A stretch of 64,000 nucleotides of DNA from Armigeres subalbatus (lineage: Eukaryota > Arthropoda > Insecta > Diptera > Culicidae), in contig NC_085140.1 of assembly GCF_024139115.2 (NCBI RefSeq), positions 46,036,180-46,100,179 of the forward strand. Direction: 5' to 3'. Positions 26,931-39,135 of this stretch are shown piece by piece. The number at the start of each line of letters is the position of its first letter. Position 1 is the stretch's first letter. The translations under genes and the position numbers were made by a program. The notes under the pieces were generated by a model. The model did not search any database. It was given only the letters and a program-made list of their open reading frames with translations, and was not told the origin of the DNA.

Positions 26931-27940
26931 ACAGTATCGATTTTGCCACTCCCCAATTTTGTCTACCCCCGATGTTATCACGTTTTCGACCCGATTTTGC
27001 CACCCCAAAAATGTTTGAACATTTTAGACGTTCTTTTTATTTTTGTAAATGATACCGCAAACAACAATGATTTACATGAAATTACTTTCACCGCCTGGGG
27101 TTTATTATGAACTATTTCTGAGTACCTGTCAACAATTTTCGACAAGGTTTTTCGACAAGAAATTACGTTTTTTTTCGAATGTTTGCGATGAACTATCGAA
27201 AATTCTTGTCATACCCAGTTAAAATTTCATAACTAACCAATCCCGTTCATACATTCCCAACACGGACATCAAAATCATGTAAGTTACGGGCCTTTTGGCC
27301 CACCGCTTCATTTTATTTTGGGCATAAAAAGGCGCGTCATTGCTGTTCGAGAATCCACAATGAGTGAACACGGAGATTGGGAACGGAGATCTAAAAGAAC
27401 TGTGGCGTCGGTAGCGGTCCCAGCATCGATGATGGTGGTTCCTGCATCTATAGCGTTTCAGCGACAAACTATCGGGTGGTTGTCGTCGGTGTCAGCGGTA
27501 CTACAGTAAAATTTTCTCGCATGGTTTTCCTGCAGCAAGTTGCCTTTGACAACAGGACCATAAGCGCGCATGGGAGAGAGGCCCTGCAAAAATTTATTTG
27601 CATGGATGGCGTCAGTGACAGCCAAGTTGAATTTTTACTAAAGATTCTGATTTTGGTTTTGTTGCTTGTGGAAGCAGAAACACGCGCGTGCATCGGAGGA
27701 AGACGCTGCAAAAATGTGATTCGCATGGATGGAATCAGTAGTAGCAGTCAACCAACTAGGGTCATAATCTTGAGAGGAAATTTTACATGACGGCTTTTCA
27801 TGCCATGCGAATAAATTTTTACAGCGTCTTCCTACGCGCGCTCTTAACTATGCTACGGACGGCAACATTCTGTCGTTGTCAATCGATTAATTTGCACTTT
27901 GAGCAAAACTCGTCTCGGCTCAACCATCCCTTGTTTAGAA
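26931..27940. other. No gene supported; small internal repeats
   Basis: Related ~40-bp segments containing 'gcaaaaat', 'gcatggatgg' and 'tcagt' lie at about 27582 and 27708. An inverted version sits at 27797-27842 ('catgcgaataaatttttaca' then 'gcgtcttcc'). The frames at 27318-27790 overlap these repeats and I do not treat them as genes. Confidence 0.4.
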
Positions 27941-28032
27941 TGGTGGTCCTGATAAAAACCGATTAATTTCCAATAATGCGCCTTCTGAATCACTAACAGC
28001 AACCACTCAGTTCAGCTTTTTACGCGACTATA

Positions 28033-28273
28033 CACACTTAGTTTTTATTTCTGCAGCTCGGCAAAAATCCGCACAGCCGTGCGTCAGCAAAATGAAAAAC
28101 TGATATTTCAGCAAAAATGACGTTTGTTAGCTGATTTTCAGCAAAATATTTGCTGATTTTCAGCAATTTTGACAGAAATCTCGGCAAAAACCATGTTTGC
28201 TGGGGCACGGCTGTGCGAATCTCGGTAAAAGTTCAACATTTTGCTGAGATCCCGTTAAAAAAAATTAAGTGTG
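28033..28273. mobile_element. 241-bp MITE, TA target
   Basis: Ends CACACTTA ... TAAGTGTG flanked by TA on both sides (28031-28032 and 28274-28275). The uninterrupted duplicate copy at 28580-28720 shows the joined site with a single TA. The inside is rich in 'tcagcaaaa' and 'tcggcaaaaa' motifs. Confidence 0.8.
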
Positions 28274-28334
28274 TACCATAATGCTTTGAATCACCCCTCT
28301 TGACACATCCTGTGCCAATATAATTTTTATGGTG

Positions 28335-28577
28335 CACACTTAATTTTTTTTTTACCGGGATCTCAGCACAATGTTGAACTTTTACCGAGTTTCGCACAGT
28401 CGTGCCCCAGCAAACATGTTTTTTGCCGATATTTCTGTCAAAGCTGCTGAAAATCAGCAAATAAGCTCCCGAAAATCAGCTAACAAACGTCATTTTTGCC
28501 GGGATATCAGTTTTTATTTTGCCGGGCAGACGGCTGTGCGGATTTTTGCCGAGCCGCAGAATTAAAAACTGTGTGTG
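28335..28577. mobile_element. 243-bp MITE, opposite orientation
   Basis: Inverted relative of 28033-28273 starting CACACTTAATTTT and ending in 'ctgtgtgtg', with a TG dinucleotide on both sides. Together with its partner it makes a large potential fold-back. Confidence 0.75.
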
Positions 28578-28724
28578 TGGACCTGATAAGAACCGATTAA
28601 TTCCCAATAATGCGCCTTCTGAATCACTAACAGCAACCACTCAATCCTGCTTTTTACGCGACTATACCATAATGCTTTGAATCACCCCTCTTGACACATC
28701 CTGCGTCCACTATAATTTTTATAA

Positions 28725-30809
28725 GTTGATCTTAGCAATCGATGTTTATTTGAAATTTTCAGTGAAAACATTTGACTGTCATAAGTTTGTTTGGAATTTT
28801 TATGTTCATGAAGCATGGTTTCATATTTAAAAAAAAATGTTAGGCCATAATTATTTTCTAGGTTTGCTAGGTGCCCGATTTAGGATAACTTTACAGAAAA
28901 AATAAACAGTGAGTGAGTTGGCAAAGATAACACGCTTCTGGGGTTCCTACGCATTTGGATATTCTTCACGATTTTCGTGCAAGAACACGCGCGTTGAACA
29001 ACAGTATGGCAGGGCGTTTTATCTAAACCTGGATTTATTTCAAGATCGTTAATCAATTTGTGGTCACAGACTGCTCGAATGCTGAAAATCACAAGGTGGC
29101 CTTTTACATGATCTTAAAATCTCTGAGATAATCTGGGAGTAACTTATTCATTCATAGTTGCTTATGGAGTTCGTCCTATGTCCTATTGCCGGGCCAATTA
29201 GTGTAGAAAGGTGTGAGAGGGTGCTTTATAAACCCGTCGTACATACGTAATGCATGGTATTTATGCATTCCTCGATACATCCCTGATCCACGCGTATCAA
29301 AGCAGGCGTTGCTTTGAACGATAAAGAGTCGTCCTCTTTGGTGTTTGAACTGCCGGGCGAGCAGGTTGTGTGCTGGGCGACAGTTTGTGCTCAATTCGGA
29401 TTTCACAAAAGGGGGAAACGATTCGAATTTTCAGCTAAATATAAATGTGCAATAATGCAATATTTAGAGAAGGAATAGCGGTTGGACATTTTTTAAGCTC
29501 CATTACAGAAAAAAATGTACCAACAAATCGTATCATAAGGATAATGAAAAGATATGCATCACTCCTACTCCTCTATACGAAATCATAATACGTATGTTAG
29601 GACGAACATTAAAATTGACAATTTTTACGCACGCATTCGGCAATATAGAATGTTATTGTCGTAACTTCCAGACTTGAATAGTTCAGCTGCCAGCCAAGAA
29701 ACATCATTCGCTTCATGCTAAAAAGTGGGAAAAGTATTGAGAGTCTTGTCATACTAAAACAAATTACTTCGTGATTTGTGCTATTATCTCGTGGTGTATC
29801 ATAATTCTTAGATATTATGATACACAAGAAATTTAAAAACGAATACACGGTCCACTTCCGTCTCCGCGCACTGTCCACTTCCGCATTGAATCGAGAGAGT
29901 TACATGCTCACATAGAGCCGATAATATAAAGTAAGCTTTACAACCGTCCGCTAAGCTGTGAAGAAATGGTCATTCAGATCATTCGATATGGGATCATGTG
30001 AAGATGTCTCGTGAGCATGTCGAAGAGGTACGAGACTTCGTTCCAGTCCGCCAAATATTTCTACGGATTCCTAAAGAATTTTCCAACTGTTTTTCAAAAC
30101 ATACCTAATTTGATATTTTACCAAATTTGACAGGTTAAAAAATGGATCTAATTCTTGGATACCAAGATATGATATATTCATGAATTAAGCTCACAGCTAT
30201 GTCAAATTCGATTTACCCCTTGTTAATTATAGCTCTCGTAAAAAGCTGGATAATTTGGATTTGCAAGAAAATTGTGGCCTAAGAGTTGCTTTCTCTAATG
30301 ATTCCCAATCGATGGTAATTCAGACGCAACCCTTGCAGAAAGTTCTTCACTGCTGGTGCAAGACACCATTATAACGAAACAGCCAACCGATAGTTCAATT
30401 GTTGCGAGGAAATTTCACCAAGAGTGCTGCTGATGCTGAAAACGACGACCCACGCCGTCTGTGGGAATAAAATATAATGCAGCAACGCCTGGACCGCTCT
30501 CCACAGCACGCTTGGTGAATTACGACAGTGTCCAAAAATGGCGGCCACAATGGCCGTGCTAGCCCTTACCTCGCGTTTTTGCTTTTACAAATTTAAATTT
30601 TTTGGCGATTCGCACATCTGGAAACCATTTTTTCGTGTATGCTGCATTGCTGCAAGTGAGCAATGGTGAAAAATTCTTTTCGCTTTTATCTATCGTTTAC
30701 TTTTCGAGTCATGTGCCCCTGAAAACGCTTCGTAGTTTTTAAATTGGATTCCAACGCGATTCACCTTAAAGTCAAGTACACATCGCATGAATAATTTTCA
30801 CACATCACG
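28725..30809. other. No gene supported
   Basis: Short open frames only, without splice partners or recognised motifs. I found no clear repeat boundary in this stretch. Confidence 0.4.
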
Positions 30810-30816
30810 GTGACAC

Positions 30817-31132
30817 CACAGATAACAGATATTGAGGCTGTCATCCGATACGCGTGTAAACATCCGCAACCGTTAATTCAAATGTATTTTAATTTGAGAC
30901 CGCGTTTGGCAATCGATTGGAGATGGCGCAAGGATCATTGTTATTGAAAACGCAGCCCGAATGCGGCTGTCAAATCCATTGGCTGCGTTCGACGGTTGTT
31001 AATCAGCTGCGTCCGTATGTACTGCCGCAATCAGTTGAGTAGATGGCAGTAGTTGGCCAACGTATATCAATTCAAAAGTTTACACAGGATTTTGCATAAA
31101 ATTTGTTCTAGCATAAATATCTGTTATCTGTG
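30817..31132. mobile_element. 316-bp MITE (family B, copy 1)
   Basis: Ends CACAGATAACAGATATT ... AATATCTGTTATCTGTG with a 7-bp duplication GTGACAC at 30810-30816 and 31133-31139. A second copy of equal length, inverted, lies at 32316-32631. Confidence 0.85.
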
Positions 31133-31317
31133 GTGACACCTTGGCCGAATCTGAGAGAAAATAAATTGTATGTGAGAGACGCACAGTCGCTGTGTATTGT
31201 CTCACATACGCATGATATATGAAAATGACTTCGCCCCTTGCTTCGCCCGAACTGTCAAAGTCCAGTCTAATCGCCATGATGGTGATCGTTTCCAGAATGT
31301 ATCCCCCAACAGATCAT

Positions 31318-31705
31318 ATTTTTGCCTTTCTCGTACAACAAAGTTGTACCGAAAGGCTATCATTTCACTCCGAAAACGTACTCGGAGACCCATAGTGTTA
31401 TATACCAATCGACTCAGCTCGACGAGCTGAGCAAATGTCTGTCTGTCCGTGTGTATGTGTGTGCGTATGTGAATGTGTGTGTGCACAAAAGCTAAGAAAA
31501 ACATTAGACAACTTTTCATATAGTAATCCTTAACCGATTTTCTCGCAACATGTTGCATTCAACAAGGAACAAAGCCTTGTTGATCACATTTGATAACGAT
31601 CGAACATTGCATTTAAAAGTTATTAAGCAAATGGTACATCGATCTTTATAAGCGCCATTTAAGGTTGATGTCCTGCTAAATGCGATAAAGGCAGTACCGC
31701 CATTC
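31318..31705 (+). repeat. Abundant mosquito-type dispersed repeat
   Basis: Starts 'tttgcctttctcgtacaac' and 'aaagttgtaccgaaaggct', passes 'cactccgaaaacgta' and a (TG)n-rich stretch, and ends near 'gcgataaaggcag'. I recognise the leading motif as widespread in culicine genomic DNA, but cannot name the element. No coding content. Confidence 0.55.
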
Positions 31706-32315
31706 GGTGAATTAAGTTGGTTTTATGGAAATTTTAACTCTTGTTTAGATGGCGAAACAATACAAATGTGCAAATATAATCATCGCAATTTGTTTTGTTG
31801 ATCGAAATAGTTGGAAAAGCCTCTGAAGAAGTATGAAAAGTTGGCTTTCTATATTTACTGCCACCTGTAGAGGCTCACACAAGTGTAAAGTGGTCCAGAG
31901 GTGGTGGTGGTGGTGGCGATGTGGGGAACAACGAAAGTGGTATGGTGGCGAACATGTAAATACACGACCAGGACATATTAAAAAATATAGCATCACTCCC
32001 CTGAAATAAAGATGATGCCCATATAGATTTTCTCCCTTTCGCACTTTCTTGATGAATCCGTAAAAGTTGTCCACGTTGCTGCAGGTTTGAACCGGCCTAT
32101 GTTCGTGACACAATGTCAATCATCGTGACACATTGTGTCGAGCTCGTCCTTGAGATCATCAATGTATCAATGAGCGTTGAATGAGTAGCACAGTAGTCCA
32201 GACATGACTATCCCATCCGGGTACACTCCGCTAAACAAGCTGATCAAACAAATGCCATTCATTGAATCGATTATTGTAAGAACCTTTACCTTGCAAACGG
32301 AGCAAACACCTAAAT

Positions 32316-32631
32316 CACAGATAACAGACATTAAAGCTAGAACAAATTTTATTGAAAATCCTGTGTAAACTTTTGAATTGATATACGTTGGCCCACTACT
32401 GCCATCTATTCAATTGATTGCGGCAGTACCTAAGAATGCAGCTGAATTACAACCGTCGAACGCAGCCAATGCATTTGACAGCCGCAATCGGGCTGCATTT
32501 TCAATAACAATGATCCTTGCGCCATCTCCAATCAATTGCTAAACGCGGTCCCAATTTAAAATACATTTAAAATAACGGTTGCGGATGTTTACACACGTAT
32601 GGGATGCCAGCCTCAATATCTGTTATCTGTG
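32316..32631. mobile_element. 316-bp MITE (family B, copy 2, inverted)
   Basis: Reverse-complement relative of 30817-31132 with the same terminal repeats and a 7-bp duplication CCTAAAT at 32309-32315 and 32632-32638. Confidence 0.85.
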
Positions 32632-32639
32632 CCTAAATG

Positions 32640-33570
32640 CAATGCCTGGCACCACGTGTATGTATGCCAAACGGTCTCCAACAAGCGGCAGTGGATCGAC
32701 ATTTCAAAGTCAAAGACGATCTCATTGTCATGGCACTCTGCAGTATACCGCTGCGGGCCCATTGAAGAATCCGAAAGAACTCGCATAATTACCGCTTCGA
32801 ATCCACCCTCCCAGAGATGGTTTTGCCAAGGTCATACTTCGAATTGTAATAGCCCCGGAGACATAACCAGCCGCCAACTACTATCAATGAAATCGCAATA
32901 CGTTCATTGTTTCTGCAATTGACTATCGAATCGTGATTCTAATAAATTAAATAATCTGATGCAGAGGCCGGAATAAAAGCGAGAGTCTGGAACGTCGCTT
33001 GTAATTAGCCGCCGTTATTGTTAAGGTGAGAATTTTACTATCATGGTAGGTATCGTTCTAGAAGGAGTGCTTCTACCCTTACGTACCGACTGACAACAAA
33101 CTGTCCGATAGTGAACGTGACTCGTTGGGTTTGAACGATCGAAACGTGATTTGAACAAAATCGCGATTCCGCTCATCGTCTATCACTGATCGTTCGATCG
33201 ACCGATCTGCTGTGTTTGGGGCAGACGTTCGATAATGATACGGTATGTTCCAACACTGTCGTCAGCTGCTATGTACTCTGAGATTTATAGTTACTGCTAA
33301 CGGTATCATATGCATAAAAACAAATAGCTTATAATCGGGTAATGACGAATGACGAGCTCGATGAATGGTTACACTTATGTAAGCTATTGATTGGTATTAT
33401 TTAAGAACATTACAAACATGGGTTGATCCAAGGGTTGATCGATATCAAACAAGAGGATAATCACGGAGAATGTGACTTTGATTGATTCTAGTATCGTTTG
33501 AATTCTTCGTTTATTTTTTTGTTGATTGTGTTTTTTGTTCTTTGCAAATCTTTACCTACATATTAAATAT
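32640..33570. other. No gene supported
   Basis: Two overlapping short frames at 32579-32922 start within the MITE end and lack recognisable motifs. Nothing else is supported. Confidence 0.4.
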
Positions 33571-33584
33571 TATACGTGATTATA

Positions 33585-33690
33585 CTATGTTCGCACTAGG
33601 GCCTTGTAACATGTTATTCGGCTATCTTGACGAGCTTTCTTTTGTCGATAATTTGAATAACATGTTATTCAGGCCGTAGTGTGAACATAG
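33585..33690. mobile_element. 106-bp hairpin MITE, TA target
   Basis: 'ctatgttcgcactagggcc' pairs with 'ggccgtagtgtgaacatag'. The inner arms 'aacatgttattc'/'gaataacatgtt' pair too. TA flanks both ends. Confidence 0.7.
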
Positions 33691-33754
33691 TATTACCTAT
33701 TCATCTATTGATACAATCAAAGTTAAATGTCTATATTCCGGGTATAAGCCGGGT

Positions 33755-34190
33755 AATATTAATTCGTATCGGTGGTGACAAAATCGAGGTAGTTGAAGAA
33801 TTCGTGTACTTGGGCTCACTGGCTACTGCCGAAAATGATTCCAGCAGGAAATTCGGAGACATCATGGCTAGAAATCATACATACTTTGGACTTCGCAAGA
33901 GGTGGAGGTGGAGGCAAGAGGTGGAGAGGTGCAGATATCAAACGGTAGTGGAGAAGGTGAATGAACCACGAGTTGCACCAACTGTTTGGAGAACTATTTA
34001 TCGATCACATCGCGAAAATTCGACGACTGTGGTGGGCTGGGCACGGGCCAGAATTTCGGACATTAACCCGGTGAAAATGGTTCTCGATAACGATCCGTGG
34101 TTGGCGACGTGCACCCAAGTTGAACGGAGAAGTTTGAATGGTTGAGGTACTGCAAAGGCCACTCCGGCCTTAGTCTGAGGAAATAAATGT
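33755..34190 (+). mobile_element. RTE-like LINE 3' fragment (copy 2)
   Basis: Encodes a decayed ORF2 C-terminus: GGDKIEVVEEFVYLGS, then a scrambled Arg-rich segment, then DINPVKMVLDND. It ends in 'ggccttagtctgaggaaata', the same 3' end as copy 1. Deletions and frameshifts are evident. Confidence 0.8.
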
Positions 34191-34319
34191 CTTAACTCCA
34201 CCAGAACAGGGATGTTTGGGCACCAGGGTTTACAGAAATCGCTCACAATAGATAACGAATAACGATAAAAGAAAGGCAAAAACAGCAGAGCCGAGAACGT
34301 TGATGCGGCCAAGCTGATA

Positions 34320-35090
34320 AGAAAGATGATAAAGGCTTATGGTGCTGAATGCCGCGAAAGTTGGAGCCTAGTAGCAATCGGTACCCAACGTACTCAGTGC
34401 GCTACGTGCTGCTTGCAAAGAGCAAGGACACAGCCGGAGAGATAGGAGCGTAAGGCAGGAAGCTTGGATCGCATTGAAACGAGCCATTAAGCTTAGCAAG
34501 TGGTGATGCGTATCGAGTCATGATGGGGAAAGGTTCAAAGGCTCGTTGACGCCAGCTGACATGTGCCGAAAACTTCTGAATAAAATCGAGGAGGATCTCT
34601 CTAAGAAACACGCCCCAACCACGTGGATATTGAATCTGCGAACAATTTATTTTCGGGAGTGCTGATGCTTGTGACGGCACAAACCAAACTGATCCGATTG
34701 GTTTATTTTCTCATCTATATCAGATCTTGTGTAGTATTACTTCAAAAGCTAAACGAGAACAACGCAAACTCTTTCGTTTAACGGAAATCACATAAATTCA
34801 TCGATACACTTTTATTAAAAACATATCAGTGCTACACCGTACAGCGGAGAATGAGTATCCAATGACGAGCTGGTAGAAGCTGTAAAGCGCCTGAAAATTA
34901 AGAAATCCACCGGGCAGTCTGGCCTCTTATAGGCTTATATACCTGCTAGACATAGTTGGGAAACTTCCGCAGAGGATCACCTTCAAAAGACTGACTAAGT
35001 GTACGGAGAGTGAGCGTGGACTGTCAACGATGCAATTCGGATGCCGCAAAAGCAGACATCTTGCACGCATACAAAAAAGGATGATATTGA
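34320..35090 (+). pseudogene. Degenerate R1-clade ORF2 remnant
   Basis: Fragments in several frames resemble the linker and RT start of R1-type ORF2: a 'GDAYRVMMGK'-like block near 34505 and a 'DELVEAVKRLK..K' block near 34870. A 'LLD..GKLPQRI' block (near 34945) and 'LSTMQFGCRKSRH' (near 35020) follow. No intact frame remains. Assignment is by motif order. Confidence 0.55.
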
Positions 35091-35519
35091 GTACAGATTG
35101 CTACGTGCGCCTAAACTTAAGCTTTTTCGGTTTTTGTTTCCTGTAGAACATGAATTGCCCGATCAAAGATAGTCTAGTCCAATCATATAACCCTACACAC
35201 TAGGGCACATCATATGTCGTATAACGGGCGCACGCCGGCATGGCTTTGGGCTCGACTGCATGACACCCGAACAATCGCCCCTTTCTCATGTTGACCGTTG
35301 TCCAGGGCACACGTCGATGTAAGTTACTCTACAGAGCTAGCTATATATATCAGCCGAATCTGATGAATTTGGATACAGCATACAACAGAGTTGTATGGGG
35401 GCAGCAGGCACTTTGTCCAAGGGCTTGACGATCCCTCCCCAGGCCATCTGCGAGTTGTGGTGCCTCCCTGCCTAGGTGGGGTTTGACAGTGGGCTCTGTT
35501 AAACTTCTATAAAAAGATC
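35091..35519. other. Unassigned, possibly LINE 5' flank
   Basis: No gene supported. The GC content rises toward 35430, and the last ~90 bases may be 5' UTR or early ORF sequence of the RTE-like copy that follows. Confidence 0.3.
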
Positions 35520-36512
35520 TACGATGAATTACATCCACGCAACTCGACATCGTAGCGCTGCAGGAAATCTGCTGGACAGGACAGTAAGTGTGGAAAAGCG
35601 GGCACCGAGCGGCTAGCTTCTACCAAAGCTGTGGCACCACCAACGAGCTGGGAACCGGCATCATAGTGCTGGGTAAGATGCGCCAACGTGTGATTGGGTG
35701 GCAACCAATCAACGCAAGGATGCGCAAGCTGAGGGTAAACGGCCGTTTCTTCAAATATAGCATCATCAATGTGCACTGTCCAAACGAAGGGAGACCCGAC
35801 GACGAGAAAGAAGCGTTCTACGCACAGCTGGAGCAGACATACGATGGATGCCCACTAGTAGTCCGAAGCACTTTCTTCCCCGCAAGAATATCCACAAGGC
35901 CACATGGAAATCTAATCGACGGTAAATTTTTTTTCCGACATCACGAACGTACGCACTTACCGCAGTGCGAATATTGAATCCGACCACTACCTCGTTGCAG
36001 TATGTCTGCGCTCAAAACTGTTGAGCAGAAAAGAGAACCCCCTCACAACGAACAACAAATACTAGAATTCCCTCTCTACACCACGGCAGGATAGTGACTG
36101 ATACTTCTACCAGTAGCTGCAGCTCTCTTTATTTCAACAACAGGTATATACAATACATCCACAACAATATTCCTCAATCTACCCAAGAGCAACTACAACT
36201 AACTGGCGCCTGCTTCTTATCCATCTTCGATCTAGAGCGAAGCGTCGCACACTACCTGATATTCCAACAAAAACTCTCGACGGTGTACACCACGTGTCGG
36301 AGTCGTCCGCCGCGGCTAAACATTGGGCCGCTTTAAGACGGTATACTATAGCCCAAGACTACGCGCAGCAGTTAGAATTGGCACTCCCAACAGATGAACA
36401 GCTAGGCTCAGCAGCTTTTGAAGATGGCTGAAGAGATATTCGATCCGCCATTGGAAGCACCGCAACCGCTGCACTAGGCACGGTGCCCCCGGATCAGAGA
36501 TACGACAGGTAT
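35520..36512 (+). mobile_element. RTE-like LINE (copy 3), endonuclease part
   Basis: The plus-strand endonuclease begins with an ALQE-type catalytic motif near 35550 and includes INVHCPNEGRPDDEKEAFY near 35762. LIDGKFF, then ESDHYLVAV, follow near 35910-36010, with deletions. It is cut at 36512 by an R1-like insertion. It resumes at 39899 after a 14-bp target duplication (36499-36512 and 39899-39912, one mismatch). Confidence 0.8.
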
Positions 36513-37522
36513 TTTTTTTTTTTACAAGGGAGAATGCATTTACACACTAACCCAGCACACGTGCATTGTAGTTGCCAAACTACCACACGGAAGTGTACTG
36601 GAGTGTCGGACTCGACCGTACCGGTAATACCGACTAAACTCCCTTGGGCTCCGCCATCGTTTCCCCCAGGAACTACCTCCCAGTACTACTTCTGGGGGAT
36701 GGCAGTACTTAACGTACTCGCTCATTCTCGCTCACACAGGCACCCGTCCCATGCGAGTCTAACTAGTCGCTCTATCGCACCCTCAAACACACCCTACATA
36801 CTCTGTTGCACCTCTGTCATGCCGTGTGGGTCTGACTTGTGTGCCCACCCTTCTCATGCCATGTGGTTCTGACTTGTATGCCTACCTCACTCATACAGTG
36901 TGAGTCTGACTTGTATCCTCACCCAAACACTTGATTCACGCTCATGCTTGCACTCACGCTAACGCTCCTATGAGTCTGACTTGTGTGCTCACCTCTATCA
37001 TGCCGTGTGGGTCTGACTTTTGTGCCCACCCTTCTCATGCCATGTTTTTTTTCTTCCTAAACAATGGAGGGGCTTTTTATAGAAGAACACCATGGTATCG
37101 TGCCAGCGCGTTGCCGGCTTTCCAGGTGGCCTTACCACGCCCTATGTCCTCGGAAGGTGGGAAGGGTCGACTTCGCCCCTGCTTCCCTCTGCACGACTGG
37201 TATCAAGAATGATGATGCCGCGTGCACCCCAAATTGACCTTTCTGCGATAGGGCCTATTCGCCAGCACACAGAGGGACTTGCCGACGCGAGGCCTACGCC
37301 TGCCCCAGCCTTGACGAGGACCCCTTTCCGTCCTCGGGCTCGGAACCCGCCTGGTTGACCGACGCCGCGAAAGCGACGATACCATGTTGTTCTTCGCGCG
37401 GCCACTTGTTCGATAAAAGGATCGAGTCGGCCACAGAGCATGACCACCGGTATGACCCATGAAGCCGACTCCGATCCCTTGGACCACCTCTTATTTGCGC
37501 CTGTACTAGCCATCCTTGAGCC

Positions 37523-37735
37523 CACGCGCTACCTTCTGTGTAGCTCCGAGACGATTCGGGCGATAGCCGATAAAACGGCGTTCCAGCCAACTTCGTCTTT
37601 ACACATCCTCCGAACTAGGTTGTCCGGGGTAGTGTCCAGACCACATGTGGCAAGCATGTGGTCACGCATTGCGCGAAAACGCGAGCACACGAACAACACG
37701 TGTTCCGCCGTTTCCTCTAAAACCTGCGCACACCA
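37523..37735 (-). pseudogene. R1-type ORF2 C-terminal remnant
   Basis: The minus-strand frame reads ETAEHVLFVCSRF, then TTPDNLVRRMC and WNAVLSAIARI, ending at TAG near 37523. The same block closes ORF2 of the outer element at 39715. The sequence upstream in the element is ORF1 knuckle sequence, which marks the deletion junction. Confidence 0.7.
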
Positions 37736-37779
37736 AACACTCGGGCGAGGCCGAGCAAGCCAGCTGCGTTACCTGTACT

Positions 37780-39135
37780 TTGATTTTGCAGCACGCTTAA
37801 ACGCCGGGCACATCGAACCCCCCATGGGGTGCTTGCTGTTCACAGCTTTGCTGGAACAAATCAAACAATTGGGAGGGTTCGTGCAGCATTGTGCTTTATG
37901 TCCCTCCAATCCGCAGCGTCGGCAGAGATTGCTTCTGTCAGGGCCTTTGCAGTCCCATTGCTTGTGCCCCGGTTCCAGGCACTTGAAGCAAACCTCTGGT
38001 TGCTAGTATATGCGCACAGGGCATACCGACCATCCCACCTTGACGCTCCCTAACTTGACTACCTTGGAGGCGTCCGCTGCAGATAGCCGAACCAATGCTA
38101 CCTGCGTACCTGCCGGACCTTTCCGTAGCCGAACGGCTGCGGTGGGCGTCTCCACTTCACATTGTCGCCGCAGTGCCGTGACGAGCTCTTCGACTTCAGT
38201 GATCTCGTCCAGGTCTTTAATCCTTAGATTCACCTCCGTCGTGAGTGCCCTCACCTTGACCGTCTCGCCTGCCTAGGACCTCCTCCGCCAACTTCTTGTA
38301 GGCGGCGCCCTTTTGCGAGACGCCCCACTTCAGCTCGAGTATCATCTCGCCAATCCGGGTACGTCTTATTCGACGTACGTCGGCGCCGAGTTCACCGAGC
38401 TTGACGTCACTCCGCATCGCCTTCAAAACATCCGAGTACTTAGCCTCGTCCGCCGTGATGACTAGGGCATCGCCCCTGGAGCGATTGGCGCCTACCCTAG
38501 ACTTCTTGCTACCCTCATTCGCCTGGGCCTTCTTTTCGGCCCTTGACGTCTTCGGTTTCCTCTTGTTCTTGACCAGGGTCCAGGAGGCGTCACCCCCCTC
38601 TATTTCCCTGGTCTGGTGCGGCTGAGAACTTTCAGCCTGCCGTAACCCCTCATCACCGTCTTTCCTGAGGTCCGTCCACTCAGGTCCTCAGGTTCCAGTC
38701 CTTCCTCCCCCGGTTTTGGAGGTACCTTCACGGGTATTTCACGGGTTTACACTTGGCCGTCCCGACCGCCCTCTCCAGATTGGCGTCCAGCATCGACTTT
38801 CGAAGTTTCTGCAAGCTCCTCTTGAGGTCCTTGCTGATATTATGCTTCAATGACGCAAAGTCGATGATGGCGTCCAGCTGTTCCGTCGCCACCTCGAAGG
38901 CCGAAAGCCCATCGCGTTTGCGGTTCATCGCCTCCACAAGCCATGGGCCGTCAATAACCCCTACCGGCGTTTTTATAGCCGAGAGGAAGGTTGAGTGACC
39001 CACGCTGGCGCTGCGCACTGAGCTGCCGACTATTGCCTCTGGCCTCCTAGGCGGAGACCTGAACAACCCACCTCTTGCGAAGGGGTTGGCGCCTACACTA
39101 CTACCACTAATTGAAGAATTGACTTGGTTTTCCAT
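37780..39135 (-). pseudogene. R1-type ORF1 (gag-like), frameshifted
   Basis: ATG at 39135 (MENQVNSS...). The order matches R1-clade ORF1: a Ser-rich N-terminus, a helical block (38750-38900), a Lys-rich stretch, GDALVITADEAKYSDVLK, then RRTRIGEMILELK. EVNLRIKDLDEITE and PAGTQVALVRLS follow (38010-38240). CCHC zinc knuckles come next (CFKCLEPGHKQWDC and following, about 37990-37840). Frameshifts near 38730 and 38240 break the frame. The protein would bind LINE RNA as an RNP component. Confidence 0.75.

Larger units (their letters stand above)
27945..28720 (+). repeat. Tandem duplication split by two MITEs
   Basis: The segment 'cctgataa.aaccgattaat ... gactata' plus 'ccataatgctttgaatcacc ... 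ataatttttat' occurs twice. Copy 1 is 27945-28032 plus 28276-28330. Copy 2 is 28580-28720, uninterrupted. The first copy is interrupted by a MITE at 28033-28273. A second MITE in the opposite orientation (28335-28577) sits at the junction of the copies. Confidence 0.75.

Noticed and set aside
27318..27790. Two overlapping 63- and 104-codon frames
   Set aside because: They cover small internal direct and inverted repeats, and both strands are open. No domain is recognised.
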